Part shown: positions 31,801 to 39,334 of the stretch, piece by piece
How positions within the stretch are numbered: the stretch's first letter is position 1
How the letters are laid out: every line of letters begins with the position of its first letter
Assembly: GCF_000699445.3 (NCBI RefSeq)
Contig: NC_067200.1
Location: forward strand, 3,140,450-3,204,449
Origin: Schistosoma haematobium
Taxonomy: Eukaryota > Platyhelminthes > Trematoda > Strigeidida > Schistosomatidae
Direction of reading: 5' to 3'
DNA length: 64,000 bases
Translations under genes and position numbers: made by a program
The notes under the pieces: model-generated
What the model was told of the DNA's origin: nothing
Databases searched by the model: none
What the model saw: only the letters and a program-made list of their open reading frames with translations

Positions 31801-34443
31801 GTAAATCAATTGTGATTACATCTCAGTCCTACAGGAGGTCGGTCGCAGCCCGGATAGCCTGGTGGTAACGACTCTGACTGTGAAGCTGGGCGACACGGGA
31901 TCGAATCTGTCAGGGAGCACCAGTTCCCTCAAGATCGCAGTTACACCTTATTGACGAGTGCCAAGTAGCATGAAACCCGGGTCCAGGGTTTTCTGTTGAC
32001 TACCTTCAACCACAATCTAATCTCAACAGAGGATATGTGCATATTACTAAGGAATTCCTAAATGCGGTGGAAAACATTGACTGGATATTATATATTTCAC
32101 TAGTTAACTGATTAACATTAGTTTGAAATAAATACAACTTATGTTTATAATTTGTAAACTTGCCATCAATGGTATTTCTAAGATTTCGATTATCCTCTAA
32201 TAAACCAACATCCATCATACGTTGTCGAACACAATTATACAATTGTGAAATGCCAGAAACTTCAAGTTTAGAAGCTTCTTGAATCATAAAATTGACTCTA
32301 AACAAGAAGACAATTACAATCAAATAATATTTACTAGTTTTAGAATATAAATTAACAGCTTTTCCATAAAAAATGGCAATAAAACATCTAGTAAAAGGGC
32401 AAATAAAATTGTGACTTGAACAAACCAGTTTTCTTAAACCTGCTCATACTGATTTTTGACTTTTATTGAAATTCCGCTCTAACATGACTTCCACAATCAA
32501 ACTAGTTTTCTAATTTGGTCTAATTAAGTTAGTCAGTCACCAAAACGTAGGAACAGGCACATATATGCATCGGTCCAAGTTGCCATACCTCATTAGCACA
32601 ACTAGATGAACACCAAATTCATAGAAGTAGTTACTTTAATGGTAGTAATATATTAGAGAAAGATTTAATATAAGGATGTGATACAGGAAGACGAAATAAC
32701 TTTGTAGAAAGAAAGGTATAAAGTAATCTCAGGTTTAAGGGAAGACAAAAAGTAGTCTAATTAAGATTGTAGTTATCAGTATGGGACTGTGGAGATTGTT
32801 GAGTTTTTGATTGAGATCATGAAGCGACTGATGTTAGAGCGCCACTGGAAACCCGAAAGCACTAGATGACCTCTCTCGTGGGATTAAAACCCAGAAACTT
32901 CGGTTCCGCGCGCGAGAACAGTTAACCTCTAGACCACTAAGCCGGCATCCGACGGTGTTAATGTCTAACTTCAACCGATCTATGAAATTGCGCGACCATC
33001 TTCCATTGTCTGAGGTAAATACCTTTCTCTACCTTATACGTATTAGCTCCACTGGTCACGGCCTCTCCGTGTCAGGTACAGACAAGCGTCTACCTCAGAC
33101 ATTGGAAGATGGTCACACAATTTCGTAGATCGGTTGAAGTTAGACATTTACACTGTTGGATTCCGGCTCAGTGGTCTAAACATTTTGCTTCTCTCTCCTC
33201 TTCGCTCCGTTTTTCTGATTGTCTGTACAGATCAACCATTGTATGTAATATACGCATTCAAACTTCATTCTCATATTTGACTTAGTTAATTCTGTTATTC
33301 ACTAACGCGAGTTAATTCGATAATAATATAAGAAGGCTGATGATATGTATAGTTTGATAAAAATCCTTCACACCATCCAAATATAGTCAGATATTGGACC
33401 ATTAAAAGATAACTACCAGATCGTTAACCAAAAGATAGTCACTTTGCAAACTATATTTAAAACTTGAAAGTGGTGCATATGATTCTACACAGATGTTCAA
33501 TATACATATTTTTCTTTGTAGTGCTACCACCGAAGTAGAGTGACCTTATTTGGTACACAAACATCAGAAAAATTTTACAAACATCTCTGGAGAAAAATGG
33601 ATGTTCTATTGAATGACTATAAGTAGGGAGAATCTTCAAATGATAATGTAAAAATACCACTGTCTAATAACAATTGGATCAGATAAATGACCACTTGTAC
33701 TTAATTACTGGCTAACTGATGTGAGGGCGATGGAACTAATGATTGATTGTTTGCCTAGTAAGACCAGTAGATAGTCGGACAGGTATTAGTTGAGTTATAT
33801 ATTTTCCTACCCTTATTATTATTATGATTGTTGTCAGATATTGGCGTAGGAATGTACTCACGTTCCAGTCAGATCGATCATGTGCTTTTGATCTGAATTG
33901 TGTTGAAGTCCAGTATAATAGACACTAGGGGAGTATCCAGTATGGATATTCGTCTAACCTAAATTAACGTCCCATTTGTGTGAGAGAGAAAACCGAGCGT
34001 TATTTCACTAACAGAGTAGAGAGTAAATAAATAATTAAGGGTCCATCCGTTTGATTTAGGTTCTTTGACGGTGAATTAATTTCACCTGGTCATGATTAGA
34101 GTATTTCAATAAACCGGCAAAAAATTCAACAATCCGAATCAAGCAGCTGAATGACGCAACACTAAGGTAGTCTCCCTACTGACAAAATGAAGACATAGTA
34201 ATGTATCAATCTAAGTGTCTTCACTTTCGCACAGTAAATAAAACGACGGAAATAATTAAATTGAACAAAAACGATAAGAGTAGAAGAAATAATGGTAGGA
34301 CGTAAATTGAATAGCATAATCCAATTTTGTGCGGATTTAATTTCAAAAGTTAATAAAACTCACCTAGACGAGGATGACTTTTTGATGTCCTCGGGTAGCT
34401 TCTCGTTATCTTCAGATGACTTTTTGGTGCCATCCGATGACAT
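25578..34443 (-). CDS. Unknown 275-residue protein, 4 exons
   Basis: Exons in transcript order: 34443-34364, 32297-32101, 28414-28160, 25873-25578. All introns are GT/AG, phases are 2, 1 and 1, and the total is 828 nt including the stop. The N-terminus is Ser/Lys/Glu-rich. Residues about 28-175 are predicted helical and charged, with 'EASKLEVSGISQLYNCVRQR', 'GLLEDNRNLR', 'PWLDDEAIQLKLSYQEAI' and 'LIDLRQKWEDKI', suggesting coiled coil. After that comes a Gln/Asn run, then a His/Tyr/Gln-rich tail ('HHNYHPYDLNQNHHYHRQRH'). There is no signal peptide or membrane segment. I do not recognise the family. Frames stay open only at the matching splice sites, which supports a real gene. Introns hold SINEs, R1 pieces, fold-backs and a solo LTR. 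Confidence 0.72.
26085..26225 (-). mobile_element. Sm-alpha-like SINE, rearranged
   Basis: The minus-strand SINE tail and hammerhead region ('atcatgagtcaattgaagc' to 'gggactcctcagca') are joined to a plus-strand tail piece, 'ctccacaaaacccattctg'. The two halves therefore point in opposite directions. The tRNA-like head is missing. Confidence 0.6.
26136..26180 (-). ncRNA. Hammerhead ribozyme motif in SINE
   Basis: Minus strand: CTGAGGA, GTCC, loop, GGAC, GAAAC, GGCCGTC, CAGTGC. Core, stem II and the GUC triplet are intact. The upstream GCACTG that would pair with CAGTGC is lost at the rearrangement point. Confidence 0.5.
26500..26870 (+). repeat. Repeat family A, copy 3 (5'-truncated)
   Basis: From 'cagtggagcatcgtaaggag' through 'caacccggttaaagcgtcgg' to 'gtgagagcatttcgag'. 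It lies just ahead of an R1 fragment, as at 18870-20055. Confidence 0.65.
26970..27975 (+). mobile_element. R1 retrotransposon fragment, 1 kb
   Basis: Two open pieces (26908-27279 and 27430-27807) encode the RT thumb and C-terminal part: 'MFGMRFYPSKCKMLIQDW', '[17 protein letters not shown]', '[11 protein letters not shown]'. A TGA interrupts at 'NET*' (27277-27279). The 3' end is 'actgactgactaactgac'. It lies in intron 3 of the unknown gene, antisense to it. Confidence 0.82.
28160..28414 (-). CDS. Unknown gene, exon 3
   Basis: Acceptor 'taatcag' and donor 'gtaagtca'. The frame reads 'PWLDDEAIQLKLSYQEAI', 'DRIKLIRKQFNEKLIDLRQK' and 'HRTAEKALKLNATQYKEL'. It is strongly protein-like despite high AT. 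Confidence 0.8.
28512..28740 (+). mobile_element. Sm-alpha-like SINE with tRNA-like head
   Basis: The head 'gccggctcagtggtctagtg' with 'gggttcgagc' gives RNA polymerase III A and B boxes. The hammerhead region, the 'gtggtctagcttcaactgac' body and the shared tail 'ctccacaaaacccattctga' follow. It is the most complete plus-strand copy. Confidence 0.75.
28607..28655 (+). ncRNA. Hammerhead ribozyme motif, core mutated
   Basis: Reads CTTAGGA in place of CTGANGA, then GTCC, loop, GGAC, GAAAC. The invariant G of the first core block is T here, so self-cleavage is unlikely. Confidence 0.45.
28978..29150 (-). mobile_element. Sm-alpha-like SINE, minus strand
   Basis: From 'ggttgaaatcatgagtcga' through the hammerhead region and 'gaacccaggacctactggc' to 'cgcgcgcgtgga'. 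This is the reverse complement of the 28512 copy, with the last bases of the head lost next to an LTR fragment. Confidence 0.7.
29030..29076 (-). ncRNA. Hammerhead ribozyme motif, stem II mismatch
   Basis: Minus strand: GCACTG, CTGAGGA, GTCC, loop, GGAA, GAAAC, GGGCGTC, CAGTGC. Both outer stem halves (GCACTG and CAGTGC) and the GUC are present. One C-to-A change breaks the stem II closing pair. Confidence 0.45.
29150..29440 (+). mobile_element. Family G LTR fragment
   Basis: Matches the right part of the LTR at 57928 in order: 'gtacaaatgttgtttcctat', 'tttgaaataaatgattcat', 'ggtgttctg', 'ataagttattgg'. The ends are missing. Confidence 0.55.
29640..30600 (+). repeat. Repeat family A, copy 4, split by an insertion
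   Basis: Left half 29640-29827 and right half 30415-30600, with a 587-bp insertion between them. This is the most diverged copy of the family. Confidence 0.5.
29828..30414 (+). mobile_element. 587-bp insertion with 13-bp target duplication
   Basis: Flanked by identical 'ttctttaggactc' at 29815-29827 and 30415-30427. The insert is more GC-rich than its surroundings ('gcctatcgtgatggagcaac', 'ggatatccgtctccggcgg', 'gtgtgggcaaccgggaag') and has no long frame. A 13-bp duplication points to target-primed insertion of a non-LTR or SINE-type element. I could not name the family; it may be the 5' part of a larger element. Confidence 0.65.
30840..31280 (+). repeat. Repeat family A, copy 5
   Basis: A well preserved copy, starting 'atatttattgaaacatatag' and ending 'cgccacgagaaggcagagag'. 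Confidence 0.65.
31554..31814. repeat. Fold-back repeat (arms about 93 bp, loop 74 bp)
   Basis: The arm at 31554-31647 is complementary to 31722-31814 with roughly 10% mismatches; 'cacaattgat' on the left pairs with 'atcaattgtg' on the right. It lies in intron 2 of the unknown gene. One arm plus loop also occurs at 21226-21407. Confidence 0.8.
31838..31998 (+). repeat. tRNA-derived SINE (second type)
   Basis: 'agcccggatagcctggtgg' and 'acgggatcgaatctgtc' are clear box A and B blocks with tRNA-like spacing. The body contains 'ttgacgagtgccaagtag' and 'gggtccagggttttctgttg'. It differs from the Sm-alpha type and has no hammerhead motif. Confidence 0.55.
32101..32297 (-). CDS. Unknown gene, exon 2
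   Basis: Acceptor 'cttgtttag'; the frame reads 'VNFMIQEASKLEVSG' and 'KLYLFQTNVNQLT'. The donor a|gtgaaa is weak. It was chosen because it alone gives phase 1, matching exon 3. Confidence 0.7.
32530..32765 (-). mobile_element. R1 3'-end fragment, minus strand
   Basis: Begins with 'gttagtcagtcacc' (reverse of the (TGAC)n tail) and continues as the reverse complement of the R1 3' UTR ('ccaagttgccatacctcatt'). It lies in intron 1 of the unknown gene. Confidence 0.7.
32785..32955 (-). mobile_element. Sm-alpha-like SINE lacking the hammerhead
   Basis: Tail 'gagatcatgaagcgactgat' and head 'ctagaccactaagccggcat' are present on the minus strand. The hammerhead segment between them is deleted. Confidence 0.55.
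32930..33178. repeat. Fold-back repeat built on SINE heads (arms 88 bp, loop 73 bp)
   Basis: 32930-33017 pairs with 33091-33178 base for base in register (the coordinate sum of paired positions is constant), with about ten mismatches. Each outer end is a SINE head ('tagaccactaagccgg' and 'ccggctcagtggtcta'). It lies in intron 1 of the unknown gene. Confidence 0.85.
33717..34007. mobile_element. Solo LTR, 291 bp, TSD CTAAC
   Basis: Starts TGATGTGAGG and ends TATTTCA, with identical CTAAC on both sides (33712-33716 and 34008-34012). It is similar throughout to 45068-45348 ('gagttatatatt', 'gatctgaattgtg', 'gatattcgtctaa', 'gcgtcccatt'). The orientation of the parent element is unknown; shown unstranded. 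Confidence 0.8.
34364..34443 (-). CDS. Unknown gene, exon 1 (start)
   Basis: ATG at 34443-34441, then 26 codons of charged, Ser-rich sequence, with a donor reading AGgtgag. Just upstream is a pyrimidine-rich tract ending in CACCTACAG, five bases before the ATG. It is therefore either an internal acceptor or a spliced-leader acceptor. Confidence 0.65.
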
Positions 34444-34466
34444 GTTATCTGTAGGTGTGAAAATTT
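34444..34466 (-). promoter_or_regulatory. Acceptor just before the start codon (possible trans-splice site)
   Basis: Minus strand: a T/C-rich tract then CACCTACAG, ending five bases before the ATG of the unknown gene. Schistosomes add a spliced leader to many mRNAs, so this could be the leader acceptor. A normal 5' UTR intron is the other possibility. Confidence 0.4.
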
Positions 34467-34850
34467 AAAAAGTAGTAAGTGCCTCTTAACAATAAGACTA
34501 AATAAATACGGTCCTCTTTAGGAATAAACCGATGATTTTCCTTTGATAAAAATTTTAAGCAACAAAACAAGAAATAATATTTATGAAAAAAATTCCATCC
34601 AAATTCATTTAGTTCTGGTCTTTTTACACATGTTGATTCTAGAATAACTGAGTGGACCAGTGTGAAGTAACCTTGTTGAAACTTATCAGATTTACTTATA
34701 ACATTAAGTGGAACATTACAAAGTGGGTAAAAAGACGACATAATAGTTGTGACGAAATAAAAATAGCAAACGCACTAAGGGCGTTGGCCTACAAAGGAAT
34801 GAAAGCATGATATACTGAGATGATGGAGAAGATTCGTAGCTCAGGTGGAT

Positions 34851-35127
34851 GGTTTTGATGGAGTTTTGTTCTCTGAGATGGATGGTTTGGTCGTGGAGCT
34901 TTCATCGTTCTTCTGAACGACATCATCAGCACAAATTTCAGATAGAAGTGAAGTGTTCGAATTTCTCCATAGAGAACAGCTGTACAGAACAAGCTGTGAA
35001 ATGCATATGGAGAAATTCGAACACTTCACTTCTATCTGAAATTTGTGCTGATGATGTCGTTTAGAAGATCTATGAAAGCTCCACGACTAAACCGTCCAGC
35101 TCAGAGAACAAAACTCCATCAAAATCA
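34851..35127. repeat. Fold-back repeat (arms 121 bp, loop 34 bp)
   Basis: 34851-34971 pairs with 35006-35127 at about 95% identity. The loop holds a smaller 'cagctgtacag...aagctg' inverted piece. It lies about 400 bp upstream of the unknown gene's start. Confidence 0.88.
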
Positions 35128-36335
35128 TGATACATTGGACTCACTTTAATATTTATGAAGAACGCTCGAACAAAACAGCACGATGTCTGAATTAACGAAT
35201 CATTTATGTGAGAGCACGAAATCATAGAGTAGTGTCGTATTCCCCTGTAGATCTGAAAACCGGAAGTCACGATGATATTTGAGCAATCGATAGGCTTGTC
35301 TTCGCAACAAAAATACAAAAGCACTGCAACCTAGGATATGAAACCGTTAGTTTACCATACAGACCGAGATCTTGAGTGCCACCGCTTGAAATCGGCTCCG
35401 GCAGCCTATAGTTGTTCAGTCGATTTTCTCTTTACCCTTCAGTTATACTATTATTTCATGGTCTCCATAATTTTGACTTATATTATTTTCGACCCGTAAT
35501 CCCTATATTTTTTGTTCTTAATTATTATAGACCACGATTTTTCCAGCTTCTTGCAGATGATGGAATATGGCTACGTGAACCAATATGATATCGTACCACA
35601 TCCTACGTTATGACTAAGATTTAGTTCGGCAAGAGGCATGAAAACGTGAAATGAAATTTTTAACAGCAAGTTAGGCAAGCGGCTTGTTCAACATAAATCA
35701 CATTTGTTTATACATTGTTTGAACCACTGATCAAGCAGACTTATTGTTAATACAAATGCAGTTGAACTGAATGATGCCTACAACTATTTAATTTTCTAAT
35801 ATCGAACTAACTGACAAAGTACACCATTACTGAAGCAGAAACAGATTTAGGAGTGAAAGTTGCATTAAATTTCTCGACAGACTGAAACATACCCACAATG
35901 CTACCCTAGGTGACCAACAGCATTTTCATTTTATGAGTCTTCACTTGGTATTTGTCAACCAACAATACGAATGACAGCGGACAGAACTATAGAATAAGAA
36001 AGAATCATTTTTACGTGTTACTCTAGTGGTTACTACACCTAATATGTACTTAGTCAGGATCAGTAACTCAGTTTTACTTTGAATCATCAGATAAAACATG
36101 TTCCTCATGCAGTGCCTAAGTAATTTTTCGTAATCGTTTGATTTTTGAATGTTCCTAATATATAAAAGAATACTGTAGGAAGAAATAATGTGTCGAAAGT
36201 TTAGAGAATTTATTTTCAAAGGAACCTGTTAGACTCCCATTCTGAGTAACAAAATACACTGCAAAATTCTGAAAGACGGAACTCCACCCCCGTCATCGAT
36301 GGAAAAAGCTTATTCTTATAGAATATTATTGTAAG
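35128..36335. other. AT-rich stretch, nothing recognised
   Basis: No gene block or known repeat was found between the fold-back and the CR1-like element. Confidence 0.4.
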
Positions 36336-36339
36336 TAAT

Positions 36340-39330
36340 TTGCTATAATCGAACAACCCCAATCCGAAAATTGGACACGCGCATGATTTAGGAAAGGTTG
36401 GTGCATTTATTCGTAGCATCTTACCAGATAATCCTACAGGAGTTTCAGTCAAAAAATTAGTAACAGGTAAGAGAACCGACGAAAATGTTGAACCCCAACC
36501 ATATAGACCCCTTAAACTAATCCTAGGGTCGGAAAAACAACGAGATCTTTTGCTACATAGCGTTCAAAGTCACAATATTACCGACATTCGAGTAAGACCT
36601 GATATGTCTCTAAAAGATATAATAAAAGGACGGTACTAGTTGAACTAGAAACCTGCCGATAAAATGGTGAGGAAAATCTCTGTTTAGTGGGTTTTAGAAT
36701 AGTCAGGACTTGGAAGCGGATGCTACCAAGGTTTGGATGGATAACTCGCTCTCTCTAGGAGTTTTAAATGAAAATGCTTGTAGTCTAAGCAATGAATTCA
36801 AAAGACTAGGAGCATCAGTGGACAAATTAAAGCTACTCAGTGTAACTGTGACGAAAATTTGATTAGTCCATGACTTCGACGTTACTCCAGAACTATCCAG
36901 ATACCACTATCTAAGAAGTGATAGGAAGAGATGCAAGGAAGTGTGTGAGGTCTTTGCATACATACTTGATAATATAAATATCCTCTCCTCTGATTGTGAA
37001 TTCCATGATAAAGGAACTTGTAAAGTCATTAGCCGCGAACTCACTATCGAATGTTGTACATTTATACTCGTTGTCATCTATCGTAGCCCAATCTGTTTAG
37101 CTGATGACTTTATTTTAGAGCACTTCAGCTATGAAGTGGAAATATCATATGACTGATATTACATTTTAATGCACCTGACATTAGTTGGACTGAGAGGACC
37201 AACGTAGGACCTGTAAACTCCTTCGATAGTAGGTTCCTGATAACGGTAATGGAGCATGTTTAAGTACAGAATGTATCCGAACCCACAGGTTTTGACTCAG
37301 ACCAAGGATTTTTTATGTTACACTTAGTGATCACTCATAAGACTGAGGATATCGCCAACCTAAATATACTTCCACCATTAACAAGTAGCGATCATGCTAT
37401 TTTTCATTAATGTTTAGAGCTTGTGACTCAATATACGATCAGTTTAAAGCTCACCCAAGTGTATGGAGAGCAAACATATCAACCATTCACGAGTGCGGTG
37501 GAAAAAACAGACTGGTCATTAGATACTAACTGATCGGTCGAAAAATCATGGTCTATTCTTAAAGGTAAGCTTAATTCAGTTACGTTCTTGTTTACACTAT
37601 GCTTACTACCACGTAGACCAAATAACTGTCCACCATGGATAACTAAACAGGTCGAGAAACTTCATGGACATAGGAAAAAAAGCATTGGGACATGCTCATC
37701 TCTACAGGTTTACGACAGTATAGATGTAGTTATTGTAAGACTAGGAATGCTTGTAATGCGTTGATAAGGAAGAGTAAACAGTTATATGAATAACAACTGA
37801 CTAGGGATTGTAAAAATAGTCCGTGAAGTTTATTATCGTATATAAAGTGGCAAACTCAGAGAAGTGATTGAATCTCACCACTTTTGGTAGAAGAAAATCT
37901 ATTGATACTGGCAAGGGATTATGCCAAAAAGCTGAAACTTTATCAACATATTTCAGTAAAGTGTTTTAGACTAGCAATTAGGAATGAACAACGACGCTTG
38001 TCGACGGATCCCGTAGTTACTGCGAAAGGAATGGTCTTAACATTACTTCATCTTAAATCAGATAAGTCCAGTGATTCTGACGATATTCATCCTAGGATTA
38101 TGAAAGCCCTATCGGATGTAATTGCTGAGACTGAAAAGAAGCAATAATTAGTCCGGTGTATAAGGCGAGGAGTAGAAAATTAATTAGCAACTATCGACCG
38201 TTTAGTCTAACCAGTGAAGCTGTAAAACTAATGGAAAAGATCATTCGGATGGCTGTTATAAATTATGTGGAAGGGCATAATCTTTTACCTAGGGAGCAAC
38301 ATGAATTTCGGGAAGGCCTATCATGTTTGACAAATCTCATTGCAAAAGAAGATTGGGTTGTGGCAAGAGATCGAAATATTCCTGTATATGTGATTTTCAT
38401 AGACCTAAGTAAAGCCTTTGATAAGATCTTCCACTCTGATCTTAAATTAACGCTGTAAAGTTTTGAAATTCATTGTTGAGTCATAGACTAGATAAATGAC
38501 TTTCTTCATGACAGGAGGCAAAAGGGTAAGGGTAAATAGGACTCTCTCATATTAGGAACGTGTAAGTAGAGTTTCCCAAGGTACAATCCTCGGTCCTCTT
38601 CCGTTTTTACTTTATGTAAATGAATTATCAACTGTAACAAAGTCATCCGTCCTACTCTTCGCCGATGACATCAAGATTTGGACACCCATACACCATATGT
38701 CAGAATAGTATTACAGAATGATCTCAACTCACTGGTGGCATGGATAGACGAATGGTCACTAGAAGTGAATCTTAACAAGAGTGTGGTGATACATTCAAAT
38801 ACCTATGATGATTCACAACATTACACAATATGCGGATTCATTTTACCCGAAGTAAAAAACTATAAAACTTAAAAGTCATAAAAAGCAGTGAACTCAAAAC
38901 TACTGGTAACTGTAAGAATGCTTTTGTAAAATGCTTTTGGGTACTATGTGTTATTTGTAGGTCTTTTCAGTATATGGATGAATAAATGTTTAGATTATTG
39001 TACCCGACTATAGTGAGGCCGCATTTAGGATATGGGGTTCAGGCAGCTAGTCCTTGTTTCAAGTATGAGGCGGATATGTTGGAATGAGTCCAACGACGAG
39101 GGACTAAAATAGTAAAGTCTTTCTGGCCTATCTTCAAATGAAGACAGAATGAGACACCATAACCTATTTCCGTTATCTTACCGCAGATTAGCCGCACCTT
39201 CTTTTGATATATTCAAAGCACGATTGAACCTCCACAGTGTTATAAACTGCAAGGATCAATATAAATCGATAGATCCCTTATTATTACCATTGAAGCCCAA
39301 ATACTTACCAGAGTGACGCACTAACTTATA
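36340..39330 (+). mobile_element. CR1-like non-LTR retrotransposon, ruined but nearly full order
   Basis: Endonuclease part: 'VVIYRSPICLADD' at about 37065, then 'FNAPDISW' in another frame at about 37165. RT part: 'LKSDKSSDSDDIHPRIMKA' at 38050, 'NYRPFSLTSEAVKLMEKIIR' at 38188, 'IFIDLSKAFDK' at 38394, 'GTILGPLLFLLYVNEL' at about 38585 and 'VLLFADDIKIW' at 38650. The 3' part runs to 'ccattgaagcccaaatac'. The frame changes and stops are too many for activity. The catalytic FADD itself is intact. Confidence 0.82.
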
Positions 39331-39334
39331 GATT

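Noticed and set aside
34445..34741. 98-codon minus-strand frame as alternative first exon of the unknown gene
   Set aside because: Joining it at its best donor does not keep the frame of the exon at 34443, and its second half is AT-driven hydrophobic text.
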